This document shows positions 25,235 through 33,664 of a stretch of 64,000 bases of DNA, one piece after another. A model generated the notes under the pieces. The model was not told the origin of the DNA, did no database searches, and was given only the letters and a program-made list of their open reading frames with translations. Position 1 is the first letter of the stretch, and every line of letters starts with the position of its first letter. The position numbers and the translations under genes were made by a program. The DNA lies in contig NZ_WRXO01000001.1 of the NCBI RefSeq assembly GCF_009758125.1, positions 1,488,001 through 1,552,000 on the forward strand, in the 5' to 3' direction. Source of the DNA: Chitinophaga oryziterrae. Its GTDB lineage: Bacteria > Bacteroidota > Bacteroidia > Chitinophagales > Chitinophagaceae.

Positions 25235-26638
25235 GATCTTCCCCAGTTTTTCCAATCCATTTACGATCTCCCTTTCTTCCAGAGAAGCATAACCCACACG
25301 TATACCCATCGTGTCATAATGTGATGCATCATAATAACGTGCAGGGTCCACAATGTTTAAACCACCTGCCTGTATCTTCTGTAATATCCCTGCAGGAGTA
25401 GCTGCAGAAGGCAGTTCCAGCCAGATCGCCAGTCCTCCGGAAGGTTTTGTAAAAGGAATAACACTGGCGGCCAGTTCCATCTTTTGCTGGTAAATGTTAC
25501 GGCTATACTGCTGGTGTCTTCTGATATCTCCCGAAGCCAGCATGTTAGCGATCGCCAGTTCCAGTATATTATGTTCCTGCTGATGGGTCACTGAATAATA
25601 CGCTGCCAGGGAATGAATGAATGCGGCAGAACCGCAAACAAAACTCAATGGAAACTCATTACAGAGTGTACCTATGTAAATGACATTGCCTGCCTGCTGC
25701 ATACCGGCCAGAGGTAATATCCGTTCTTTACTAAAATGATATTCATGATCATAATCATCTTCGATGATCATGAAATGATAGAGTTCACTTAATGCCAGTA
25801 ACTGTTTACGGCGTTCCTGCGAAAGCGTTACCGTAGTGGGGTATTGATGATGGGGGGTGATATACAATGCTTTCAATGCCTGTTTCCTGCACAGCGCTTC
25901 CAGGTGTTCGATACTGATCCCGGAACGGTCTACCGGGATATGGTGCAATTGTGCACCTGCTATCGTAAAAGCATTCCAGGCCGGCTGGTAACCAGGGTAC
26001 TCCACGGCCACATGGTCTCCCTGCCGTAATAAAGTCCGGGCTGTGAGATAAATGGCATCCTGGTGACCGTGTGTAACACAAATGTTCGCCGTGGTCAAGG
26101 CAAGGCCCCGGTCATTATTTAAAATAACATTGATTTCCGCCAGTAATTGCTCATTACCCCGTTCTGTGCTGAACTGGTAAAGCTGTTGGGTGGAATATTG
26201 TTGCAGCAGACGCCGGCATTCCCGGGTAATATCCGTAACAGGTATCAGTTTTATATCCGGCAGCCCGTCGTCGAACGTAATCTCGAAATCGCCCCTGGTA
26301 TGGGGATGCGTGATTTTAAAATCAAAAACAGGGAAATCAATGTTGATAAGCGCAGGCCTTTCCAGCTGCTTTCCGGAAGGCATGGTATCACTTACCCTGG
26401 TCCCGCTCTTATATTGAGAGGACAGCCATCCCTGTGCTGTCAGCTGTTCGTACACCGTAATAATGGTATTCCGGTTCACTTTCAGTTGCTGGGCCAGGAT
26501 ACGGGTACCGGGTAGCAATACGCCCGGAAGTAGTCTTCCCCGCTGTATTTCATTGATAATGTACGTTTTGATCTGCTGATATATTGGCTCTCTGCTGTTA
26601 AAGGACAACTGCAAATGCGCATGTCTGAAACTCTTCAT
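25226..26638 (-). CDS. MocR/PdxR-like regulator lacking the PLP lysine
   Basis: A 470-residue fusion of a GntR winged helix (about 10-80, with PGTRILAQQLKVNRNTIITVY) and an aminotransferase class I fold (about 120-465). In MocR proteins the fold binds PLP as an effector through a lysine in a SFSK-type motif. Here the conserved IIEDDYDHEYHF is present, but the following IYIGTLCNEFPLSF has Asn at the lysine position and lacks the usual SKTLAPGLR pattern. PLP cannot form the usual internal aldimine, so the protein may bind another ligand or PLP non-covalently. It is divergent from a small ArsR gene. Confidence 0.88.
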   Translation of the reverse strand: MKSFRHAHLQLSFNSREPIYQQIKTYIINEIQRGRLLPGVLLPGTRILAQQLKVNRNTIITVYEQLTAQGWLSSQYKSGTRVSDTMPSGKQLERPALINIDFPVFDFKITHPHTRGDFEITFDDGLPDIKLIPVTDITRECRRLLQQYSTQQLYQFSTERGNEQLLAEINVILNNDRGLALTTANICVTHGHQDAIYLTARTLLRQGDHVAVEYPGYQPAWNAFTIAGAQLHHIPVDRSGISIEHLEALCRKQALKALYITPHHQYPTTVTLSQERRKQLLALSELYHFMIIEDDYDHEYHFSKERILPLAGMQQAGNVIYIGTLCNEFPLSFVCGSAAFIHSLAAYYSVTHQQEHNILELAIANMLASGDIRRHQQYSRNIYQQKMELAASVIPFTKPSGGLAIWLELPSAATPAGILQKIQAGGLNIVDPARYYDASHYDTMGIRVGYASLEEREIVNGLEKLGKILR

Positions 26639-26749
26639 GGTTGGCTCACGAGTATTATTTTATATACGTATAAATGTATTTTCCGGTTGTATATCAGCCA
26701 ATTATTACACAAACATGGGATGAAGTCTAAAATTTTATATTTTTACCAT

Positions 26750-27019
26750 ATGGATGCAGCAATGGTAGAAAAAGCGGCAAATGCAATAGCGGACAAGCAC
26801 CGGTTATCTATACTGCTGGCAGCAGCGCAACAAACTGCCATTCAATGTTGTGCAATAACTGAGTTAACCGGGTTATCACAGCCAACAGTTTCCCATCATA
26901 TAAAGATCCTGGTCGACAGCGGGGTACTTATCTACGATAAGACCGGCCGTACCGTACAACTGACTATCAATAAAGAGATGATGAAATATTTATCCGTCTT
27001 CTTTGGAAAATTGAGTTAA
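26750..27019 (+). CDS. Small ArsR-type winged-helix regulator
   Basis: An 89-residue protein: KHRLSILLAAAQQTAIQCCAI forms the first helices and ELTGLSQPTVSHHIKILVDS the recognition helix, followed by a short wing (IYDKTGRTVQLTI). ATG 26750 (MDAAMVEK) is preferred because it gives the usual ArsR length; a longer frame reaches 26615 across the divergent promoter. Two cysteines (CC) follow helix 1, but no full metal motif (CxC plus partners) is visible. The 3' end contains the -33 element of the following tetR promoter. Confidence 0.8.
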   Translation: MDAAMVEKAANAIADKHRLSILLAAAQQTAIQCCAITELTGLSQPTVSHHIKILVDSGVLIYDKTGRTVQLTINKEMMKYLSVFFGKLS

Positions 27020-27050
27020 TCCATTATCTTCGCATTAACCAAATGGTTAA
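27002..27050 (+). promoter_or_regulatory. tetR promoter with palindromic operator
   Basis: TTTG (27002-27005), 19-nt spacer and TATCTTCG (27025-27032) form the promoter. TTAACC-AAAT-GGTTAA (27035-27050) lies just downstream, over the expected transcription start, 15 nt before the ATG at 27065. A near-identical site precedes the efflux operon at 27693. Confidence 0.7.
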
Positions 27051-27064
27051 ATCAATTAGTTGTA

Positions 27065-27673
27065 ATGGCACAAGAGAGAAATACGGAGGAACTGATCATC
27101 GAAGCGGCCAAGAAGATATTTGTAAAACGCGGGCTGGCTGGCGCACGTATGCAGGACATTGCAGACGAAGCGGGGATCAACAAAGCCATGCTGCACTATT
27201 ACTACCGTAGCAAGGACAAACTGTTTGAGATCGTATTTAATGAGGCAATAGGTAAAGTGATAGGCCGCCTGGGCACAGTCCTCAGCCAGCCAATGCCGAT
27301 CCTGGAGAAGGTCCCGGCCATTGTGGAGAGTTATATAGATGGCGTGATGGAAGCACCTTATCTCCCCATGTTCGTACTGAATGAGATCAACCAGCAGCCG
27401 GAGATGTTTTTGCAGCGATTGAAAACACAAGGGAACTTTCCCAATATATTATTGTTTCTGAAAGAGATCGTAGAAGCCGGAAAACAGAGACAGATCAAAG
27501 AAGTAAGTCCCATCCAGTTGCTCCTCAATATCCTGTCCCTCTGCGTTTTCCCCTTTGTAGCCCGGCCAATGGTACAGGGTATTTTACAACTGGACAACGT
27601 ACAGTACAATATGATGATGGAAGACAGGAAAAAGGTGATAACAGAAGTAATTTTTGCATGGATTAAAGCATAA
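27065..27673 (+). CDS. TetR family repressor of the adjacent efflux operon (CecR-like)
   Basis: A 202-residue regulator. The HTH spans about 24-58 (ARMQDIADEAGINKAMLHYY). The C-terminal ligand domain is divergent, as usual. The gene lies 53 nt before a TolC-HlyD-ABC operon, and matching palindromes flank both starts, so it most likely represses itself and the exporter and is released by a transported compound. The layout resembles E. coli cecR (ybiH) next to ybhGFSR, although here TolC is encoded in the same operon. Confidence 0.88.
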   Translation: MAQERNTEELIIEAAKKIFVKRGLAGARMQDIADEAGINKAMLHYYYRSKDKLFEIVFNEAIGKVIGRLGTVLSQPMPILEKVPAIVESYIDGVMEAPYLPMFVLNEINQQPEMFLQRLKTQGNFPNILLFLKEIVEAGKQRQIKEVSPIQLLLNILSLCVFPFVARPMVQGILQLDNVQYNMMMEDRKKVITEVIFAWIKA

Positions 27674-27691
27674 ATATTTTTTTGCCTGGTA

Positions 27692-27710
27692 ATTAACCAT
27701 ATGGTTAGAT
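27692..27710. promoter_or_regulatory. Second TetR-type operator, upstream of the efflux operon
   Basis: The core TTAACC-ATAT-GGTTA matches the site upstream of tetR at 17 of 19 positions (27034-27052 versus 27692-27710). A possible promoter TTTG (27681) - N21 - TAGATTAA (27706) overlaps it, so binding would block transcription of the exporter. Confidence 0.7.
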
Positions 27711-27725
27711 TAAACAGTTAGTATT

Positions 27726-28955
27726 ATGAGATATCTCGTTTGGATATGCCTGCTATTCAGTACACAGGCATTGGCCCAGGAGCCACTTACCCTGGACAGA
27801 TGTTATGAACTGGCCACTAAGAACTACCCGCTCATCAAACAACGGGAGTTAATTAGCAGGTCCGGGGCTTATTCTGTGGAAAATGCCGGGAAAGGGTACC
27901 TGCCGCAACTCTCTTTCTCCGGGCAGGCTACTTATCAGTCGGATGTCGTGCATTTCCCGCTGCCCGGCCTCCCCCAGTTAAGCAAGGACCAGTATAAGGT
28001 ACAGGCGGAGATCAGTCAGACCCTGTACGACGGGGGCAGTATCCACTATCAGAAAGAACTCAGCAAGGCAGCTACCGCTACCCAGGAACAACAGCTGGAA
28101 GTAAACCTTTACGCTGTCAAAGACAGGGTAAGCCAGCTATTCTTCGGGATCCTTTTATCAGAGGAACAACTGCGGCAGAATGATTTGCGCAGAACGGATA
28201 TCGAAAGTGGTATCCATAAAATGCAGGGAGCTGTGGATAATGGTACCGCGCTGAGAAGCAGTGCGGATGAACTGAAAGCCGAACTGCTGAATGTAGAGCA
28301 GGCAGGTACCCAACTGGTGGCTGCTAAAAAAGCGTATATGCAGATGCTGGCCCTGTTCATCAATCAGCCTGTTACTACTTTGGTTAAACCCGCTGCAATA
28401 AATATTGTTACAGATATCAAACGGCCGGAACTCAGTTTATATGAGCATCAGCAACAAACATATGAGATACAGGAGAAACAACTCAGGTCTAACTACCTGC
28501 CTAAAATAAGTGCGTTTGTACAAGGTGGGTATGGACGGCCTACCTATAATATTATAGACAACAGCTTTGGTGTCTTCGGTATGGGCGGCCTTCGTCTCAG
28601 CTGGACTTTAAACAGCCTGTATACACTCCATAACAATAAACAGACACTGCGTATCAATCGCCAGGACCTGGACGTACAAAAGGAGACATTCCTTTTCAAT
28701 ACCCGCTTAACGTTAACACAACAGCAGGTAAATGCACAGCAATTCGATGATATGATCTCGCAGGACCAGCAGATCATTGCTTTGCGTACTTCTGTTAAAA
28801 ACGCTGCCGTGGCGCAATTAGAGAATGGTGTCATCACCTCTCATGATTATATCAGTCAGGTGAATGCAGAGAACCAGGCCAGACAGAATCTGGCATTACA
28901 TGAAATCCAGTTGCTACAGATACAATACAACAGTAAAAACACTTCCGGTAATTAA
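27726..28955 (+). CDS. TolC family outer-membrane efflux protein
   Basis: A 409-residue outer-membrane protein with signal peptide MRYLVWICLLFSTQALAQ. It has the TolC double repeat: two segments of long helices (about 60-190 and 290-400, glutamine-rich coiled coil) and two beta-barrel hairpins (LSFSGQATYQSDV, ISAFVQGGYGRPTY). It forms the outer-membrane exit of the exporter encoded by the next five genes, starting 6 nt before the adaptor gene. Confidence 0.92.
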   Translation: MRYLVWICLLFSTQALAQEPLTLDRCYELATKNYPLIKQRELISRSGAYSVENAGKGYLPQLSFSGQATYQSDVVHFPLPGLPQLSKDQYKVQAEISQTLYDGGSIHYQKELSKAATATQEQQLEVNLYAVKDRVSQLFFGILLSEEQLRQNDLRRTDIESGIHKMQGAVDNGTALRSSADELKAELLNVEQAGTQLVAAKKAYMQMLALFINQPVTTLVKPAAINIVTDIKRPELSLYEHQQQTYEIQEKQLRSNYLPKISAFVQGGYGRPTYNIIDNSFGVFGMGGLRLSWTLNSLYTLHNNKQTLRINRQDLDVQKETFLFNTRLTLTQQQVNAQQFDDMISQDQQIIALRTSVKNAAVAQLENGVITSHDYISQVNAENQARQNLALHEIQLLQIQYNSKNTSGN

Positions 28956-28961
28956 TCGCAT

Positions 28962-29873
28962 ATGAAACACACATTATTTATTATGCTCCTGTTCCTGGCT
29001 TCCTGCTCCGGTAAAAAGGATGAAGGGGATGCCTCCGGTTATTTTGAAGCAGACGAAGTGATCGTATCTGCACAACAGAATGGACAACTGCTTTCCTTTA
29101 TAGTGAAAGAGGGTGATACCTTACACAAAGGGGCTGTAGTCGGACAGATCGATGTAACAGGCATCACCCTGCAGAAAGAACAGGTAAAAGCATCCATTAT
29201 GGCATTGGGCGAAAAAACAGCCGATGTGCAACCCCAGCTGCTGCTGGTGAAGAAACAACTGGCCGTGCAGGAAGCTCAGATGAAACAACTGCTGCATGAA
29301 CAGCAACGGACCGTGAACCTGGTGAAAGCAGATGCTGCTACGCCTAAACAACTGGATGATATCAATGCACAGGTGGATCAGTTGCAGCAATCAATGAATG
29401 TTACAAGACAGCAGTTAACGGTCAGCTCTACCAACGTGGCTACCCAGAACCGCAGTGTGCTGAGTGAAAAGAATCCGCTGGAAAAGGCTATAGCGCAATA
29501 TGATGACCAGATCAGGAAAGGTGTGATCGTCAACCCTCTTTCAGGTACGGTGTTGGCCCGTTATGCGCTGGAAGGAGAAATGACCGCTACCGGTAAGGCC
29601 TTGTATAAAATAGCAGACCTGGATACGCTGACATTGAAAGCCTATATCACCGGTGGGCAGTTGCCGCTGATCAAACTGGGACAAACTGTACAGGTGACTA
29701 CCGATACTAAAACATACAAAGGCGTGATTTACCAGGTAGCGGATAAATCGGAGTTCACACCTAAAAGTATCCAGACAAAAGACGATCGTGCCAACCTGGT
29801 TTACGCAATTAAGATAAGAGTACCGAATGATGGGTATCTTAAAATAGGGATGTATGCCACAACAAAGTTCTGA
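28962..29873 (+). CDS. HlyD/YbhG-like periplasmic adaptor lipoprotein
   Basis: A 303-residue membrane-fusion protein. The leader MKHTLFIMLLFLASC gives a lipobox with Cys15. A biotinyl-lipoyl-like half motif (VSAQQNGQLLSFIVKEGDTLHKG) is followed by a long coiled coil (about 75-170) and a return half motif (IVNPLSGTVLARYALEGE), then the beta-barrel domain. It links the ABC permeases to TolC. Its last 20 nt overlap the first ABC ATPase gene, showing tight coupling. Confidence 0.9.
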   Translation: MKHTLFIMLLFLASCSGKKDEGDASGYFEADEVIVSAQQNGQLLSFIVKEGDTLHKGAVVGQIDVTGITLQKEQVKASIMALGEKTADVQPQLLLVKKQLAVQEAQMKQLLHEQQRTVNLVKADAATPKQLDDINAQVDQLQQSMNVTRQQLTVSSTNVATQNRSVLSEKNPLEKAIAQYDDQIRKGVIVNPLSGTVLARYALEGEMTATGKALYKIADLDTLTLKAYITGGQLPLIKLGQTVQVTTDTKTYKGVIYQVADKSEFTPKSIQTKDDRANLVYAIKIRVPNDGYLKIGMYATTKF

Positions 29874-30756
29874 CGCCGTCATACTGACTAACATTACTAA
29901 AACGTACGGGGAAACGACTGCCGTAAAGGACCTCTCTTTCTCGGTAAAACACGGAGAACTGTTTGGATTGATCGGCCCCGACGGGGCTGGTAAATCCACG
30001 ATCTTCCGCATTCTCACTACTTTGTTACTGGCAGATGCAGGTGTGGCTACAGTTGATGGATATGATGTAGTAAAGGATTACAGGGAGATCAGAAAACGGG
30101 TGGGATATATGCCCGGTAAATTCTCTTTGTACCAGGATTTAACAGTGGAAGAAAACCTGCACTTCTTTGCTACTTTATTTGGTACCACTGTTAAGGAGAA
30201 CTATTCAATGATAAAGGAGATCTATGAACAGATAGCTCCTTTTAAAACAAGAAGGGCGGGTAAACTGTCGGGTGGGATGAAACAGAAACTGGCATTGTGC
30301 TGCGCGCTTATCCATCGTCCGGAAGTATTGTTCCTGGATGAACCTACTACCGGGGTGGATGCGGTATCAAGAAAGGAATTCTGGGAGATGCTGCAACGTT
30401 TAAAACAACAGGGTATCACTATCGTTGTATCCACGCCTTATATGGACGAAGCAGACCTCTGTGAGCGGATCGCTTTGATGCAAAGCGGCAGTATTTTATC
30501 TATAGATACGCCCGCGGCTATTAAACACGCTTACCCGGATGAGTTATATGCGGTGAAATCTGCGAACATGCACCAGTTGTTAAAGGACATAAGACAATAT
30601 GCCAGTTGTTATGCCTTCGGGGAATACCTGCACGTATCAGGCATCAGCGAAAATGCATTAGCCGGGTACGTAAAGGGGCATACGGATGTTATTATTAAAA
30701 AAGTAGCGCCTGGTATTGAAGATTGTTTTATCCGATTACTCTTAAAACATGAATGA
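29854..30756 (+). CDS. ABC exporter ATPase, first YbhF-like half
   Basis: A 300-residue ATPase. Walker A is GPDGAGKST (41-49), the signature LSGGMKQKL and Walker B VLFLDEPTTGVD. The C-terminal part (about 215-300) resembles the DUF4162-like tail of drug exporters. In E. coli YbhF two such ATPase modules are fused; here they are separate genes that overlap by 8 nt (30749). GPDGAGKST and the tail mark this as the counterpart of the N-terminal YbhF module. Confidence 0.92.
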   Translation: MPQQSSDAVILTNITKTYGETTAVKDLSFSVKHGELFGLIGPDGAGKSTIFRILTTLLLADAGVATVDGYDVVKDYREIRKRVGYMPGKFSLYQDLTVEENLHFFATLFGTTVKENYSMIKEIYEQIAPFKTRRAGKLSGGMKQKLALCCALIHRPEVLFLDEPTTGVDAVSRKEFWEMLQRLKQQGITIVVSTPYMDEADLCERIALMQSGSILSIDTPAAIKHAYPDELYAVKSANMHQLLKDIRQYASCYAFGEYLHVSGISENALAGYVKGHTDVIIKKVAPGIEDCFIRLLLKHE

Positions 30757-31492
30757 AAAAGCGATCACCTGTAAAGGATTAACAAAACGCTTCGGTGATT
30801 TCGTCGCCGTAGACAATATCTCCTTTGAGGTAAATACAGGGGAAATATTCGGTTTCCTCGGCGCCAATGGCGCCGGTAAGACTACCGCTATGCGTATGTT
30901 GTGCGGACTATCTTACCCTACTTCAGGAGAAGCTGCCGTAGCTGGTTACGATGTATTCACCAAACAGGAATCCATCAAGAAGAATATAGGATATATGAGT
31001 CAGAAGTTCTCTCTGTATGAAAACCTGACCGTAAAAGAAAATATCCGTTTCTATGGTGGTATCTATGGATTAACAAACGGGGAGTTAAAAGAAAAAGGAG
31101 AGGGGCTGATCAATAAACTGGGGTTGCAGGGTGAATCAAAGAAAATGGTGGGAGAACTCCCGTTAGGCTGGAAACAGAAACTCGCTTTCTCTGTCGCTAT
31201 CATCCATCAGCCTAAAATAGTATTCCTGGATGAACCCACCGGTGGTGTAGATCCTGTTACCCGCCGACAATTCTGGGATTTGATATACGAAGCTGCGGAC
31301 AGTGGTATCACGGTGTTCGTTACCACGCATTACATGGATGAGGCGGAATACTGCAACCGTATCTCTATCATGGTAGATGGACGTATAGATGCGCTGGATA
31401 CACCTGCCAGCCTGAAACAGCGATACAGGGCAGAGACGATGGACGAAGTATTTTATGCATTGGCAAGAGGCGCTAAACGTTCGGCCGATTAA
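30749..31492 (+). CDS. ABC exporter ATPase, second YbhF-like half
   Basis: A 247-residue ATPase with Walker A GANGAGKTT (38-46) and Walker B IVFLDEPTGGVD. The signature reads LPLGWKQKL instead of LSGGQ; I recall this variant as normal for the second module of YbhF/RbbA-like transporters, so it is not a defect. The two ATPases likely form an asymmetric heterodimer with one canonical and one non-canonical site. It ends 10 nt before the first permease start. Confidence 0.9.
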   Translation: MNEKAITCKGLTKRFGDFVAVDNISFEVNTGEIFGFLGANGAGKTTAMRMLCGLSYPTSGEAAVAGYDVFTKQESIKKNIGYMSQKFSLYENLTVKENIRFYGGIYGLTNGELKEKGEGLINKLGLQGESKKMVGELPLGWKQKLAFSVAIIHQPKIVFLDEPTGGVDPVTRRQFWDLIYEAADSGITVFVTTHYMDEAEYCNRISIMVDGRIDALDTPASLKQRYRAETMDEVFYALARGAKRSAD

Positions 31493-31502
31493 ACTAACAC
31501 CC

Positions 31503-32558
31503 ATGAAACAATTCCTGGTATTTGTCAGAAAAGAGTTTTACCACGTTTTCCGCGACAGAAGAACATTGCTGATCCTGTTCGGATTACCGACCATGCAGAT
31601 TTTGTTATTCGGTTATGCGTTGACGACAGAGGTAAAGAATGCAAAGATCATCGTGGTAGATCAGGCAAAGGATGCTGCTTCGCAGCAACTGATCGCAAAG
31701 ATCAATGCCAGTACCTACTTCGATATAGACCCCGGAGAAGATATTGAAGCTGCTTTTAAAAGAGGGAATATCCGGTGTGCGGTCGTGTTCCCGGCAGACT
31801 TCGAAAACGAAAAGCGCATCCAGATCGTTGCAGATGCATCAGATCCTAATACCGCTAAAACATTAACGAACTACTTAACAGCTATTATACAGCCACCTTC
31901 AGCGCAGCCTTACCAGATTATCCCGGTTACAAGAATGCTGTACAACCCTTCCCTGAACGGCTCTATGAACTTCGTTCCCGGTGTAATCGCCCTGGTACTG
32001 ATGATCATCTGTACCACATTAACATCTGTCTCCATTGTCCGTGAAAAGGAAAATGGTACCATGGAAATACTGCTGGTATCCCCCTTTAACCCTACTTATG
32101 TAGTACTGGCAAAGGCGGTCCCGTATCTCGTTTTATCATTACTGGATTTCATCCTGATCTTATTACTGAGCGTATTCGTATTAGATGTACCTATCAGGGG
32201 CAGCCTGTTACTATTATTCGCGGAAAGCTCGTTGTTCATCATCAGCTGCCTTTCTTTGGGCCTTTTAATCTCTTCTGTGACACAATCCCAGCAAACAGCT
32301 ATGCTGATATCAATGATGGGTATGATGCTGCCTACGATCCTCTTTACGGGCTTTATCTTCCCCCTGGAAAATATGCCCCTGCCTTTGCGGATCATCTCTA
32401 ACTTCATTCCTTCCCGCTGGTACTATTTCATTGTAAAGGCGGTGATGTTAAAAGGACTGGGATTCTGGGCTGTCTGGAAACAAACACTGGTATTGGCGGG
32501 TATGACCGTCACCCTGCTCACTATCAGTATTAAGCGTTTTAAAATCCGTTTGGCATGA
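31503..32558 (+). CDS. ABC-2 permease, YbhS-like
   Basis: A 351-residue permease starting at ATG 31503 (MKQFLVFVRKEFYHVFRDRR), which follows the previous stop cleanly; a GTG/ATG upstream at 31455 lies inside the ATPase gene. One N-terminal span is followed by a large periplasmic domain (about 40-160) and five C-terminal spans (VREKENGTMEILLVSPF coupling helix), the ABC2_membrane_3 architecture. It overlaps the next permease start in ATGA. It should pair with the second permease to export an unknown hydrophobic compound. Confidence 0.9.
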   Translation: MKQFLVFVRKEFYHVFRDRRTLLILFGLPTMQILLFGYALTTEVKNAKIIVVDQAKDAASQQLIAKINASTYFDIDPGEDIEAAFKRGNIRCAVVFPADFENEKRIQIVADASDPNTAKTLTNYLTAIIQPPSAQPYQIIPVTRMLYNPSLNGSMNFVPGVIALVLMIICTTLTSVSIVREKENGTMEILLVSPFNPTYVVLAKAVPYLVLSLLDFILILLLSVFVLDVPIRGSLLLLFAESSLFIISCLSLGLLISSVTQSQQTAMLISMMGMMLPTILFTGFIFPLENMPLPLRIISNFIPSRWYYFIVKAVMLKGLGFWAVWKQTLVLAGMTVTLLTISIKRFKIRLA

Positions 32559-33664
32559 GAACATTAAGATTTCTGTTGGAGAAGGAGTTTAAACAGATCT
32601 TCCGGGATAAAGGGTTACTCCCTGTGATCTTTATCATGCCGGTGATCCAGTTGCTGATCATGCCACTGGCCGCTAACTTTGATGTAAAGAACATCAACCT
32701 GGCCGTCATAGATCATGATCATTCCGGTTACTCTCAGCAATTACTGGCTAAAATAGGTTCTTCAGGATATTTCCGTATCACCGCTAACACCGCTTCTTTT
32801 CCGGAAGCAATGAAACAGATTGAAAGTGAAGAAGCAGATATCATCATAGAAATACCGGCAAATTTCGAAGAGCAGTTAATTAAAGAAGGAGCAGGACCTG
32901 TTTACCTGGCTGCTGATGCCATCAATGGTACCAAAGCAGGATTAGGCAGCTCTTATCTCAATACCATTTTAGCAGATTTTAACAGTGAGATAAGAATGAA
33001 GTTACTCCCGCAACAGGCAAATACAGGAATAGATATCCGTTCTTCCGACTGGTTCAATCCTTATCTGAATTACCGTATTTACATGGTACCGGGGATATTG
33101 GTGATACTGGTAACAATGGTATGTGGTTTTGTGGCGGCTTTAAATATAGTAAGAGAGAAAGAGGTAGGAACGATAGAGCAGATCAATGTAACACCTGTAA
33201 AGAAATGGGAATTTATCATGGGAAAGATGATCCCTTTCTGGATTATCGGTATGATAGATTTTACGATAGGATTGCTGATAGCGCGATTGGTATACGGTAT
33301 TATCCCTGTGGGGAACCTGTTCCTGTTATATGGCTTCCTGTCCGTTTACCTGGTAGCTATGCTGGGCTTTGGACTGTTGATATCCACTTACAGCGATACG
33401 CAGTTACAGGCGATGTTTGTGGCGTTTTTCTTCATCATCATTTTTATCCTGATGAGCGGATTGTTTATTTCTGTAGATAATATGCCGGTATGGGGGAAAG
33501 TAATAGCCCGGTTATCACCTGTCACCTATTTCATAGATGTGATGAGGATGATCGTACTGAAAGGCAGCGGGTTCAATGATATCAAAATACCCCTGCTGAT
33601 AGAGATCGTTTTTGCAATAATACTGAATGGATGGGCAATATTGAACTACCGGAAAACGGCTTAA
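32555..33664 (+). CDS. ABC-2 permease, YbhR-like
   Basis: A 369-residue permease of the same architecture as its neighbour: N-terminal span (GLLPVIFIMPVIQLLIMPLA), periplasmic domain (about 45-170), then five spans with the coupling segment VREKEVGTIEQINVTPVKKW. The two permeases share the pattern FRD(K/R) in the first helix. Its stop overlaps the convergent MocR gene by 4 nt, so no room exists for a terminator of its own. Confidence 0.9.
   Translation: MRTLRFLLEKEFKQIFRDKGLLPVIFIMPVIQLLIMPLAANFDVKNINLAVIDHDHSGYSQQLLAKIGSSGYFRITANTASFPEAMKQIESEEADIIIEIPANFEEQLIKEGAGPVYLAADAINGTKAGLGSSYLNTILADFNSEIRMKLLPQQANTGIDIRSSDWFNPYLNYRIYMVPGILVILVTMVCGFVAALNIVREKEVGTIEQINVTPVKKWEFIMGKMIPFWIIGMIDFTIGLLIARLVYGIIPVGNLFLLYGFLSVYLVAMLGFGLLISTYSDTQLQAMFVAFFFIIIFILMSGLFISVDNMPVWGKVIARLSPVTYFIDVMRMIVLKGSGFNDIKIPLLIEIVFAIILNGWAILNYRKTA

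Noticed and set aside
30749-31492. LPLGW in place of LSGGQ as a sign of a broken ATPase
   Set aside because: I recall this signature as normal for the second ATPase module of YbhF-like exporters; Walker motifs are intact.
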